This document shows, one piece after another, positions 6,762 through 15,880 of a DNA stretch of 27,088 nucleotides. The notes under the pieces are model-generated. The model searched no databases and had not been told where the DNA came from. It saw only the letters and a list, made by a program, of their open reading frames with translations. The position numbers and the translations under genes were made by a program. The stretch is from IMG/VR virus record IMGVR_UViG_3300017917_000476, positions 1 through 27,088 of that record. The stretch is one strand, 5' to 3'. Position 1 is the first letter of the stretch; every line of letters begins with the position of its first letter. The stretch comes from a virus.

Positions 6762-9700
6762 CTATACTAAAGTCATATAAAGATCACCAGTAGAAAAATT
6801 GCCAGGATTAGAAGATGTATATCTAGGCACTCCACCAATATATCCTTGTGTTGCTCCAAAAGTATTATTAAATGCATATCTTGAGGTAATAGCACTTGTT
6901 GGTGTATTATTTCCACCATACCAAATTGCTCTACCAGTTACTATCTTACCATCTGGTACACCACCAAGTCCAGCTGGATTAATAATTCTTGTAACAGTTG
7001 GATCTCCTGCAGTACCGTCGTCTCCACCTGTTGTATCTGTTAAAACTAGATTAGCTCCACTAATAGTTGTGCTAGATGAAGTTCCAGTTAGTGTTCCACC
7101 ACCAAGACTAAAGGATCCAGTTGAATACCAGTAATTTGAAGAATTTACATATAAACCATCTAGTCCAGTACCGCTAGCATTATCTCCAAATTTCATACTT
7201 CCATTATTTACTGATACTGTTCCTTTTATATTGGCATCTTCTGCAGTTAAAACACCCTGTTGAGTTACTGCAAATTTTGGTGTTCCAAGAACTCCACTAG
7301 CAATTGGTCCTGCCCATATTACATATGGTGTTGTTGTGCTATCAGATTTTCCGACTTTTAATAAATAATTTGTTCCGCTTTGACTTCCATAAATTCTTAT
7401 TTCATTAGTAGTTGATGTTGAATCTATAACAAACTGACCATCTGCTGATGACATTGTTGTTGAACCAAATATCCATCCACCAATATATGCAGACTTACTA
7501 AATAAATTAATATCAATTGGAGATGTAATTGTATTTCCTCTTGGTGTACTACCACTTGATATTGGCTTTGTTAAAATTTCTGTTGTTGCTGCACCACTAC
7601 TATTAAATGCTGCTAACCCACCATAATTCGATCCATCTGCTCCTTGAATAATAACTGAATTTGCGTTACTTGTTCCAGTACCAGCAATTATTGATCCAGT
7701 TGGCTTAACTATAAAATTACCTGATATTTCTCCAGATGTTGCTTTAATTTGACCAGATAGGTTTACGCTTGACGCTGTTAGTTGTCCAGAGGTATTTACG
7801 TGGAATCCATTAGGTGATGCTGGACCAACATCAAGGGTTCCTCCAGATATTTGAATATCTTGTGCCCAAACTTTACCAGCATTATTTACTGCAAACTGAG
7901 TTGTATCTCCACCAGCTACGGTACTGCCAGCCCAAAACTTATATGTTCCAGTTGAAGATAGTCCTGCATATTTTGTGGTAGATGGATCTAGCTTTTCTAT
8001 TTTAGATGCTGATATTACCCAGTCTGCTATATTTCCATTGTTAGCAGTTATTGCTCCATTTGTAGTGTCAAGAGATACTTGATTGCTACCCTTACGAATT
8101 AGCAGACCATCTTTATTAAAAATAAACCCATCGCCAGTTAAATTGCCTGGGCTTGTTGTTACATCTCCACTATATATAGATGCTCCAGATGTTGTTAAAG
8201 ATACGTTGCCAGAAAAAGAACCTCCTCTTGCTGTAATATCTCCATCAACTGTAAATTTTGTTCCATTCCAAAGCAGATAGTTGCTAGTCGATCCACCAAC
8301 TTTTAATCTTGCACTATCTGAAGCATTTAAAAACCAATAATTACTATCATCAAAAAATAAACCACGCTTTGTTCCACTAATTCCAGTTGTGTTGCTTGGA
8401 TCTACTCCAACACCAAATTGAAAGTTTCCAGCAGTTATGTAATCAGTAATTGCTGGTGTCCCAGTTATTTCTGTATCTGTAAATGAAATATAATCTGTAG
8501 ATGTGTTATTATATTGATCATATGTTGCAATTGCTATCTTGTATGTTGCACCTACTGCTAAACCTTGAAGCTTATATGATAATGTTCCTGTTGGAATATT
8601 TGCTTGATCTATTGGATAATCTACATAAGAATAAACTGGATTAGATGTGTCAGTAGTAAACCTTATTCTGTACCCTCGTAAACTTGACTCTGTAACTGCT
8701 GCCCAGGAGATATTTATGTATCCATTAAATCCGAGTGTTCCGCTTGTATCAATTCCTGAAGATGTTGACATTCCAGTTTGAGAAACATTTCCTGGACCTG
8801 TAATATCAACAGTAACTGGAGAAAGTGGAACCACAATTTGTTCTGCAGAATAATTAGAGGCATTTTCAAAATCATCATAATATCTGATAAGCAGATATGT
8901 ATTTTGATATAAAGTTGAAGCAATATTTGCTGGACTTGTTCCAGAATATACTATTCCATATCCTGTAACTGAGCCAGATACTTGTGAAGTAAAATTATTA
9001 TTTACAGTTATTTGATTTCCAGATACTGATGTTATATATGTATTCTCTGGTATTCCAGTTCCTATTACTATATATCCAGTAGGGATTGTTGTTACTGTAC
9101 CGCCGTCATTATCAAGAACTGACGAAAGAGTAACTGTATTAGTTCCAGATGCACCTCCTGATGAATAAGATCCAGTAAATGAGTCAACTGGTGTTACTCC
9201 AGACCAGCTCGTATATTTTTGGTAAACTTCTGCGTAAACTGCTCCTGCTGGAAGTGTATATGAAACACTATATCCATTAACTAATGCGGTAGTTGTAAAT
9301 GTAGGAGTTATTCCAAGAAGTGGATTTGCTCTTTGTGCAATAGTAAAAGCAACACCGCTTGTTCTATTATCTGCTGCGTCTATACTTTTTAATACTCCAG
9401 TATATGATGAATAGTGAGATCCAAATTGTGCAAATAAATCTGCTTTGGTAATAGTATATGTTTGATTAAGAGAAGATCCAGATGGGAAAGCATAAAAATA
9501 TCCTACTGAAGAATTTGGTGCAGTTAAACCTATCTGAAACCTAGAACCTGCATCAGTTGCTGGTAAAGTATAGCTAATTATAATATTATCTCCAGACCAT
9601 GCTCCAGATACGGATGCAACCTCTGCTGGTGGTATTAAGTCTGCAGATATTGGGTTTGTTGGAGTTACTTTTACTACATTAGAGTATTGACTAAAAAGCG

Positions 9701-10529
9701 TTCCCTTATTGTTGAATCTTGCTCTTACCCATCTTGCTTCTGTTGTTGAAGTAGTTATTCTAGCTGGCTTAATAGTAGATACTCCAAGATATACCTGTTC
9801 ATATCCTGTAGTTGGTGCAGTACCAGCATCTGAAACTACCTCTTCTATTGTTACAAATTCAAAAGATTGAGAAACTGTATTCCAATCTACAGAATATCCC
9901 TGTAAAATACTTGTAACAGTAATGACTGGAGTAGGTAAATTATTTGTATATTCTGGAATATCTGTTAGTACAGCAAAATTTCCAACGTTACCAGATGAGT
10001 CTACGGCTGCAACTCGTAACTGAGCAAAATCAACCTGAAATTCTCCAAAATTATTAATATTTGCTAACTCTGAAAACTCTATTCTTTGTGATGTACCTGA
10101 CTGATTTAATATTTTACTTTCTATTAAATTTGTTGTAAATGTATTGCCTATATTAGTTAAATCATATTGAAATGACGATGCATATTTATTAGTTTCATCT
10201 GCAAAATCAAAATCAAAAGTTATTACTAGTGTTGCTCCGCCAGCTAAATCTTCCCATGTTGCCGAAAGATTTGTGATATCTCCTGGTTTTATTTCTGGTT
10301 TTGGAGTTGGTGGATCTATAACTATTTGAGCACCTGGAGCTGCATTTTTTAAATATGAAAATTGACCTGATTGAGAAATTCCATTAGCATTAACTATCTG
10401 TATTTCAGATCCAATTCTTGATGCTGTTATTCCATATTTGTATCCACGTATACGTGGGTCATTAGGATCAATAAACATGGTTTGCCTTTTACCCACAGAA
10501 AAAGGCGAATTGTATTTAGGCAATACCAT
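6762..10529 (-). CDS. Very large tail fibre/minor tail protein with fibronectin-like domains
   Basis: A 1255-residue protein. Residues 1-75 form an N-terminal module (DPNDPRIRGYKYG). Residues 80-195, 196-291, 300-400, 404-570 and 573-690 look like successive Fn3-type sandwiches. The fourth is interrupted by a small extra domain (456-526) that also occurs in the distal tail protein. From about 695 the protein changes to repetitive Gly/Ser/Thr-rich sequence with units around SNYWFLN (729-735) and SNYWYS (1131-1136), LKVGGSTSNYLLWNGTKF and ADWVISASKIEKL, typical of beta-rich fibre shafts. The C-terminus (NFSTGDLYMTLV) may be the tip. The protein probably forms a tail-tip extension for host contact. 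ATG 10529 is preceded by a weak AGGTAGGT site, 8 bases after the lectin-like gene. No enzymatic motif was seen. Confidence 0.85.
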   Translation of the reverse strand: MVLPKYNSPFSVGKRQTMFIDPNDPRIRGYKYGITASRIGSEIQIVNANGISQSGQFSYLKNAAPGAQIVIDPPTPKPEIKPGDITNLSATWEDLAGGATLVITFDFDFADETNKYASSFQYDLTNIGNTFTTNLIESKILNQSGTSQRIEFSELANINNFGEFQVDFAQLRVAAVDSSGNVGNFAVLTDIPEYTNNLPTPVITVTSILQGYSVDWNTVSQSFEFVTIEEVVSDAGTAPTTGYEQVYLGVSTIKPARITTSTTEARWVRARFNNKGTLFSQYSNVVKVTPTNPISADLIPPAEVASVSGAWSGDNIIISYTLPATDAGSRFQIGLTAPNSSVGYFYAFPSGSSLNQTYTITKADLFAQFGSHYSSYTGVLKSIDAADNRTSGVAFTIAQRANPLLGITPTFTTTALVNGYSVSYTLPAGAVYAEVYQKYTSWSGVTPVDSFTGSYSSGGASGTNTVTLSSVLDNDGGTVTTIPTGYIVIGTGIPENTYITSVSGNQITVNNNFTSQVSGSVTGYGIVYSGTSPANIASTLYQNTYLLIRYYDDFENASNYSAEQIVVPLSPVTVDITGPGNVSQTGMSTSSGIDTSGTLGFNGYINISWAAVTESSLRGYRIRFTTDTSNPVYSYVDYPIDQANIPTGTLSYKLQGLAVGATYKIAIATYDQYNNTSTDYISFTDTEITGTPAITDYITAGNFQFGVGVDPSNTTGISGTKRGLFFDDSNYWFLNASDSARLKVGGSTSNYLLWNGTKFTVDGDITARGGSFSGNVSLTTSGASIYSGDVTTSPGNLTGDGFIFNKDGLLIRKGSNQVSLDTTNGAITANNGNIADWVISASKIEKLDPSTTKYAGLSSTGTYKFWAGSTVAGGDTTQFAVNNAGKVWAQDIQISGGTLDVGPASPNGFHVNTSGQLTASSVNLSGQIKATSGEISGNFIVKPTGSIIAGTGTSNANSVIIQGADGSNYGGLAAFNSSGAATTEILTKPISSGSTPRGNTITSPIDINLFSKSAYIGGWIFGSTTMSSADGQFVIDSTSTTNEIRIYGSQSGTNYLLKVGKSDSTTTPYVIWAGPIASGVLGTPKFAVTQQGVLTAEDANIKGTVSVNNGSMKFGDNASGTGLDGLYVNSSNYWYSTGSFSLGGGTLTGTSSSTTISGANLVLTDTTGGDDGTAGDPTVTRIINPAGLGGVPDGKIVTGRAIWYGGNNTPTSAITSRYAFNNTFGATQGYIGGVPRYTSSNPGNFSTGDLYMTLV
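8952..9164 (-). repeat. Small beta domain, copy A (inside the large fibre)
   Basis: Encodes residues 456-526 of the large fibre: SSGGASGTNTVTLSS, later GTGIPENTYITSVSGNQITV, ending SQVSGSVTGYG. It splits an Fn3-like domain whose halves rejoin well if it is removed. It matches the domain at 15629-15814 in the distal tail protein. Confidence 0.7.
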
Positions 10530-10537
10530 TTTTAAAC

Positions 10538-11032
10538 CTACCTAGGCCCTACAGCTATCCAGTTTACCTTTATATTATTGTCAATTGTATATTTTGGTTG
10601 ACCGTTTTGTGTAAATATTCCAGTTCTCATTGCTCTTAGTGTAAACCCAGTAGTTGTAACGTTATGAACAGATAAAATAAAATCTAACTGACCATTTTCA
10701 GAGCCAGCTGAATTATCTAGTGTTGCTGTTATAAATGGTTTTGAAGAGAATGTTGCACCATTATAGTCAACAGCAATTTTATAAAATACTTTGCCGCCTG
10801 AAAGTGCAGAAGACATTGCAGAAGTTATTGTTTCTTTTCCATATGCCAAAACACTAGTGGCTGGATCATAAACATTTTGTGTACTATCCCCTTCCCAATC
10901 TGGTGTTTGTGTTACTCCAAATCTATTGATGAGAACATTTAAATAATCACTATGTTGATTGATAACACTAATAATTTGTTGCATTCCAGCTAAATCTATG
11001 ATTGCTGGATCTGATATTTTTACATAAGACAT
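10538..11032 (-). CDS. Minor tail protein with H-type-lectin-like C-terminus
   Basis: A 164-residue protein. Residues 1-40 are helical (ISDPAIIDLAGMQQIISVIN, then YLNVLINRFG) and may trimerise or dock to the tail. Residues 80-164 form a beta-sandwich pattern resembling H-type lectins: ATFSSKPFITATL (93-105), VHNVTTTGFTLRAM (122-135) and VNWIAVGP (156-163). The TTGF and W-x-A signatures are the useful landmarks. H-type lectins bind sugars, so it may recognise host glycans; binding was not shown here. It sits between the hub and the two giant fibres, where receptor-binding proteins are usual. ATG 11032 has GGGAG upstream, and an extended -10 element lies 20 bases before it. Confidence 0.8.
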   Translation of the reverse strand: MSYVKISDPAIIDLAGMQQIISVINQHSDYLNVLINRFGVTQTPDWEGDSTQNVYDPATSVLAYGKETITSAMSSALSGGKVFYKIAVDYNGATFSSKPFITATLDNSAGSENGQLDFILSVHNVTTTGFTLRAMRTGIFTQNGQPKYTIDNNIKVNWIAVGPR

Positions 11033-11052
11033 ACTATCTCCCTTTACCTACA

Positions 11053-11061
11053 ATTATATCA
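11053..11061 (-). promoter_or_regulatory. Extended -10 promoter-like element (TGATATAAT)
   Basis: Found in the 37-base gap between the hub gene and the lectin-like gene, exact TGATATAAT on the minus strand, 20 bases before the ATG at 11032. It could start a separate transcript for the lectin-like protein and the fibres. No clear -35 box is visible. Confidence 0.6.
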
Positions 11062-11069
11062 TTAGCCAC

Positions 11070-14000
11070 TTAGTAATCTACCCCGCTATCAATCATATTT
11101 AAGCTAATACTGGTTGACAGCCCAGAATCAAAACTATGAGATATAGAATGAACTAGGTACTTCTGTTGGTTAAGTCCTGGCAGATTATAGCTGACCTCAA
11201 CAACATCCCCCACCTGAATCAATGGATTGCCAAATATTTGTAATGAAACATCTTTTGAAAAATTATCTATTCCTTTTGCTATAGTATTTACCAATTTATT
11301 TGCAGACTCTTTGGACTGAATCCATATAGAGTCTAGCTGGACAGATTCCGATAGGTTAGTTGGATCTGTTATTTTTTCTATAATTTCTGGATCTGATGGT
11401 GCAATAATTTCTTGCGTCCAAAGATTTAAAACAACGCTTACTGGCATAAGGTCTGTTGGTTCTTTTTTCAAAAATACCATATGTGATGTATTATTAGCTA
11501 TAGCAAATTTTGCCCTAAAGCCAGTATTTAAAATAGTTGAATATGACAAAGAATATTCATCTACTTCTTTCTTTTGTAGATATTTTTGATCCACTACTTC
11601 AGTACCTGGGAAATATTGAAGCAAATATTCTACTGGCAGAACATTAGCAGATACCGCTGCTGGAGTTGTATATTGAATATCATAAGTATTAATTCCAATT
11701 ACCTCTGGTTTAGTTTGCATTATATAAGACTTAGACTTTGAAAATATATTTTGATTTTGTATCATTCCATTCAAAAATTCTCTATCTTGGAAATAATAAT
11801 TAACACTTCTTTCAATCAAAGGTTTATATGTTGCATAAATTTCTCTAACTCCTCCAGCTGCTATTCCAACTTGTGATGGATAAGTTATTCCTGCAATAGC
11901 TACTGGATCAGTAGAAATAAAAGAACCAAAAATAGAACCACTAGAAATATTATGAGAAAAACTAATTCTTTTTGGAAGACCTGTATTCTCATTAATATCT
12001 AATGGAACCCACGCATTGTTAGAGTATTGTTTCCATCCAGAAATCTCTCTATTATTTAAAAATACAGAAAATAGATTTGTTACAGAATTATTTTCTCCAT
12101 CATCTCCAGTAGATTTATATGTTGACACACGGAGATTAAATGATGCATATCTTGCATCTACTGTTGGCGTATATGTTGTTTCAGTACCAGTCCCAGATTT
12201 AACTAGTACTTTTTCAAAATTATTAATAATATTATTAACTACAGCCGTAACATCTGAATAATACATTGTGCTAGCATTGTTTCCATTAACTCTATAAAAT
12301 GCAAGAGCATAATTATATTTTGCAGGAGAGTTCCAGTTATTAGAACTATCCTTAGTATTATATTTTACAAGTTCAACAAAAAAGGCATCATTAGCAGATG
12401 TTTCGGTGTGTGCTAAATTAAAGAATACTCCTCCAGAAGATCTTTGAAGATTATCAACAAGATTAAACTTTGCAGAATATGTTCTATAATAATCAATTCC
12501 AGTATCAGTTGTTACAGAGCTTCTTTCTGTTGTTGGATAAAATAAAGTTTTTCCTGTGTTTTGTGTTACTGCATCAAACTGATTATTTAAAGTTGTTGTT
12601 GTACCGTTTCCAGTTATGTTATATGAAGAAGAAAGATTTTTGCATGATATATTCTTTGTTGCAGCATTAGTTGGGCTTAATACTGTATGATCAGAAACTT
12701 TAGTTCCAAACATTCCACGTTGAACATTTGTTATTTTACCAGTGGGGCTAATTACTGTATTATATTCTGACTTTGTTGTACCGTCGCTTGTCTGAAGTCC
12801 AACCTTATACTTTTTATTAAATCTATCAATTTCGCCTGCTAACTCTATATCATTTTTTACATTTACCAAAACAGTATTATTGCTTTGATCTTCAAGAGAA
12901 TATTGTTTATACACAAATGAAACAATTTCATTTTCAATAGCAGCATATCCATTTGTATTTAAATTATATGTATGAAAAATATCTAATGGATCATTTTCAT
13001 CTAGCATAAAATAATTTTGCGTATCATTCATGCTTTGATTTAAATAGTTCATTCCAACTGAATCTGAGTTTTGCTGTGACCAAAGCACATCATTTGATGT
13101 TGTATAGATAAATGATGGAGAGGTACCCTCTAACAATAAATTTTGCAATGCAAGCGTTTGCTTAATTTTAGGTGATTGGTATCTTAAAGAAATCTTTCCT
13201 GGCTTTGCTTTATTTACAACAGTGTACCCATCTTCTACAATATCTGTTTCAGATATACTTATGTCTGCTTCAGTATTTCCAAGAATATCTGAAAGACTTA
13301 AAAATTTCATAACTCCGTACTCATCAATATATGCACCAATTTGATATGGCAAAAATATTTGATCCAACGCATCTACTAGAGTTGTATCTTTTGAGTTAAC
13401 ATAAAAATACGCTAAATCTAATGGCATATTTTGATCATGACAAACAGTATATAAAGAATCATAGTCATAATCAGTAAATCCAGATAGGTCTAGCATATTA
13501 GATATTACATCTATTACTGTTCTTAAGTTAGATACATAGTCTGCTACTTGAGTTGATTGCAAGTACCGCCCATTATCGTAAAGTTGAACAGATACCTCAT
13601 TAATATCCGATTCTTCCCATGTGTCTGAATAAAATACTCCAGCTGGGATGAGTTCTTCTGGTGTAACAAAAGACTTAGTGGTATCATTAAAATAGTTTTC
13701 TAAATAAAAGTTGGTATAAAATTTAATATTTTTTCTCAACATACCACGAAGCTTGGTGGCAGCATTATTACTTTGATTTGAAAATATCTGCACTGGCGAA
13801 GATATATTTCCAAGCGGTATGCCAGAGAGAGTGACTGAAGCATCGTCTGCATTTATTGAAGATATTGGTAGATATGTATCTTTTCCATCTAATGACTTAT
13901 TGACTGAAAATGATGTAACATAATTTGTAAGATCAAGTTCTACTCTTGGAGATACTTCAATTACTTGCATTCTTAAAATATCTGAATCAAATAAATCTGA

Positions 14001-15191
14001 AGTGTATGTAGAAAATGAATTTCTTATTGTTTGAGATGTTTGTGTTACTGTTATTTTATTAAGAGTTGTTATCTTGCTGATAGATCCATCTGAATTAAAT
14101 GATGGCATACTAGACCATCTTGATCTTGTCCATGCAGTACCGTTCCAATATAGGACTAGTACGCCAGAATCTTCCCTGATTCCACCATCTTCTTTAGCAA
14201 TATTCGCAGACAAGTCAATAGATGTAGATCCATCAACAGAAATAGCCGTGCCATCTATTAATATATTAATTATTGGGGTTGACATTAAAGTATTAAATTT
14301 TATAACTAACTTATTTAATATAATTCCATCTTTATCATATAGTCCAGTAACAGACCTATTGGCTGTATCAGATACAAAGTATTTGTATGGACTCATATCA
14401 TTAAGTAGTCCGTTTTTATAAAGAGGTACTGGTGCAGCGACATTGATAAAAGATGGGTTTTGAATAATTGGGCTTATAGGCATATAGATATCGTCTGTAT
14501 AGCCGTCAATTAGGCTTTGACTTATTTTTCTAAAATCTGCAGGAAATGAAAATTTTGAACTTCCTGTATTTACATATGACTCTCCAGGTCTAAAGCTTGT
14601 AAATATTGAGTCTGATGGCCAAACAGAGTTATACTGATAATCAAAATAACTTACAGCATAAACTTCTGGAACTGTAAAAATTACTTCTGGTAAATCATCT
14701 TCTGTACTAAATCTATTTAAAACAACTCTATATGTAAACTCCGATATTACATCAGTTGGTGACTCTCCACCAATATATGTTTCTACTTTAATCCACCCAA
14801 AAGAATTAATCTCAACACTGGAAGATCCAAATTGACCAAAAGCACCTTGTGCAGATATATTTGCCATTATTGGATTATTTTTATTTGTTTTAAAATATGT
14901 AATTATTTTAAATGCACTGCTTTGTTCAGCTGGTGTAACAGTGTATGAAATATCTTCTTCGTCATCTGTCATTGTATATTTTTTAGTATCAAATCCAGGC
15001 TTAGCTTGTGAACCAGTTACATCTACTAGTGATAGTGTATTTGGCTCTACATCTGTTTCTAGTATTCCCTCGCCAGCAACGGTAGCATAAGGAGCATTAA
15101 AAATATTTTGATTCCACTCAGCAAAAATTGCTGGTGTCAATTTAATAGATTTAGAACTAGAAAAAATACTAGAGTCAACATTCGTTAACAT
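11070..15191 (-). CDS. Tail hub/tail tip protein with carbohydrate-binding-like insertions
   Basis: A 1373-residue protein. The central part (420-680) shows the hub-like architecture of siphovirus tail tip proteins: FSVNKSLDGKDTYLPIS (428-444), then LDLAYFYVNSKDTTLVDAL (591-609) and IGAYIDEYGVMKFL (618-631). VQRGMFGTKVSDHT (823-836) matches the RG-x-FGT-x(n)-H pattern I know from tail hub proteins. The C-terminus (1325-1368: IQVGDVVEVSYNLPG, YLVHSISHSFDSGLSTSISL) is the usual closing domain. The N-terminal part (36-175) looks like a jelly-roll module and residues 868-1098 resemble a concanavalin-A-like lectin fold, apparently inserted between hub segments. It would plug the distal tail and help host binding. 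Start ATG 15191 overlaps the previous stop (TAATG). Family is probable; the lectin folds are judged from pattern only. Confidence 0.82.
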   Translation of the reverse strand: MLTNVDSSIFSSSKSIKLTPAIFAEWNQNIFNAPYATVAGEGILETDVEPNTLSLVDVTGSQAKPGFDTKKYTMTDDEEDISYTVTPAEQSSAFKIITYFKTNKNNPIMANISAQGAFGQFGSSSVEINSFGWIKVETYIGGESPTDVISEFTYRVVLNRFSTEDDLPEVIFTVPEVYAVSYFDYQYNSVWPSDSIFTSFRPGESYVNTGSSKFSFPADFRKISQSLIDGYTDDIYMPISPIIQNPSFINVAAPVPLYKNGLLNDMSPYKYFVSDTANRSVTGLYDKDGIILNKLVIKFNTLMSTPIINILIDGTAISVDGSTSIDLSANIAKEDGGIREDSGVLVLYWNGTAWTRSRWSSMPSFNSDGSISKITTLNKITVTQTSQTIRNSFSTYTSDLFDSDILRMQVIEVSPRVELDLTNYVTSFSVNKSLDGKDTYLPISSINADDASVTLSGIPLGNISSPVQIFSNQSNNAATKLRGMLRKNIKFYTNFYLENYFNDTTKSFVTPEELIPAGVFYSDTWEESDINEVSVQLYDNGRYLQSTQVADYVSNLRTVIDVISNMLDLSGFTDYDYDSLYTVCHDQNMPLDLAYFYVNSKDTTLVDALDQIFLPYQIGAYIDEYGVMKFLSLSDILGNTEADISISETDIVEDGYTVVNKAKPGKISLRYQSPKIKQTLALQNLLLEGTSPSFIYTTSNDVLWSQQNSDSVGMNYLNQSMNDTQNYFMLDENDPLDIFHTYNLNTNGYAAIENEIVSFVYKQYSLEDQSNNTVLVNVKNDIELAGEIDRFNKKYKVGLQTSDGTTKSEYNTVISPTGKITNVQRGMFGTKVSDHTVLSPTNAATKNISCKNLSSSYNITGNGTTTTLNNQFDAVTQNTGKTLFYPTTERSSVTTDTGIDYYRTYSAKFNLVDNLQRSSGGVFFNLAHTETSANDAFFVELVKYNTKDSSNNWNSPAKYNYALAFYRVNGNNASTMYYSDVTAVVNNIINNFEKVLVKSGTGTETTYTPTVDARYASFNLRVSTYKSTGDDGENNSVTNLFSVFLNNREISGWKQYSNNAWVPLDINENTGLPKRISFSHNISSGSIFGSFISTDPVAIAGITYPSQVGIAAGGVREIYATYKPLIERSVNYYFQDREFLNGMIQNQNIFSKSKSYIMQTKPEVIGINTYDIQYTTPAAVSANVLPVEYLLQYFPGTEVVDQKYLQKKEVDEYSLSYSTILNTGFRAKFAIANNTSHMVFLKKEPTDLMPVSVVLNLWTQEIIAPSDPEIIEKITDPTNLSESVQLDSIWIQSKESANKLVNTIAKGIDNFSKDVSLQIFGNPLIQVGDVVEVSYNLPGLNQQKYLVHSISHSFDSGLSTSISLNMIDSGVDY

Positions 15192-15880
15192 TAGATCTCC
15201 GTAAATTCTATATCTATATCTACAAAGTCTGTTCCTGTAGTTCTCTTAAGTATATTTTTGGAAAAGTTAGTAATGAATACCTGATATACCTTAGATCCAG
15301 TTGATGCTGAAACGTATGTGCTATTATTTGGTATTTGACCAAGTGATGGATCTGTATGCTTTGATGCAATTATTTTAATATAAATAGGATTTCCAACATT
15401 AGCATTATAAAAAGATGTTAACCATGATCCGCCATAGTTTCCATCAACTATTGGAGACTTGCTTGTAGAAGAAGTTGGTAAAAATTTCCATGATGTAGAA
15501 ATAATATCTTTTTTACTAATAACAAACTTTCTTAAAGTTCCATTTGCCATTCTTTGTTCTTTTTCTATAAGAATTGGGCTAACTTGAATCTCAGACCTAT
15601 TGTGGTCTGTTAATTTATACCATGTAGTACTAAATGTGATAGTGCCAGAAATCTGAGCAGTGGCTGCTGGAGTAAAATTAACAGTAGTTCCAGATACGCT
15701 AGTTACCGTCGTATTTGCCGCAAAGCCAGTTCCAGTAATTGTCTGACCGTAGGCTATATTAGAGTTAACTGCTGCAATAACTACAGAAGTTGCTCCAGAG
15801 GCTCCCCCAGAGGCACGTGTGGCCGTTGTGGGGGTATTGTTAAGAGCTATAGCAATTCCAGAATCTAATGAATACGCCAT
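15191..15880 (-). CDS. Distal tail (Dit-like) minor tail protein with an inserted domain
   Basis: A 229-residue protein between tape measure and hub, the place of Dit-type proteins. The part after residue 86 (WYKLTDHNRSEIQVSPILIE, RKFVISKKD, then ISTSWKFLP) and the C-terminus (KVYQVFITNFSKNILKRTTG) look like a beta-rich tail-ring protein ending with VDIDIEFTEI. Residues 23-84 form a small Gly/Thr/Val-rich beta domain that looks inserted near the N-terminus, related to one in the large fibre. ATG 15880 overlaps the tape measure stop by one base, with GGTGGG upstream, so translation is coupled. Position is the main argument for Dit; no direct match to a characterised Dit motif was seen. Confidence 0.75.
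   Translation of the reverse strand: MAYSLDSGIAIALNNTPTTATRASGGASGATSVVIAAVNSNIAYGQTITGTGFAANTTVTSVSGTTVNFTPAATAQISGTITFSTTWYKLTDHNRSEIQVSPILIEKEQRMANGTLRKFVISKKDIISTSWKFLPTSSTSKSPIVDGNYGGSWLTSFYNANVGNPIYIKIIASKHTDPSLGQIPNNSTYVSASTGSKVYQVFITNFSKNILKRTTGTDFVDIDIEFTEI
15629..15814 (-). repeat. Small beta domain, copy B (inside the distal tail protein)
   Basis: Encodes residues 23-84 of the distal tail protein: ASGGASGATSVVIAA, GTGFAANTTVTSVSGTTVNF, then AQISGTITFST. It matches copy A in the large fibre and has visibly more G and C than the surrounding gene, which suggests recent acquisition. Confidence 0.7.

Noticed and set aside
6799-7134. Plus-strand open frame of 111 codons
   Set aside because: Lies wholly inside the large fibre gene, proline-rich shadow of the opposite strand, no ribosome site.
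14074-14421. Plus-strand open frame of 115 codons
   Set aside because: Antisense shadow of the hub gene.
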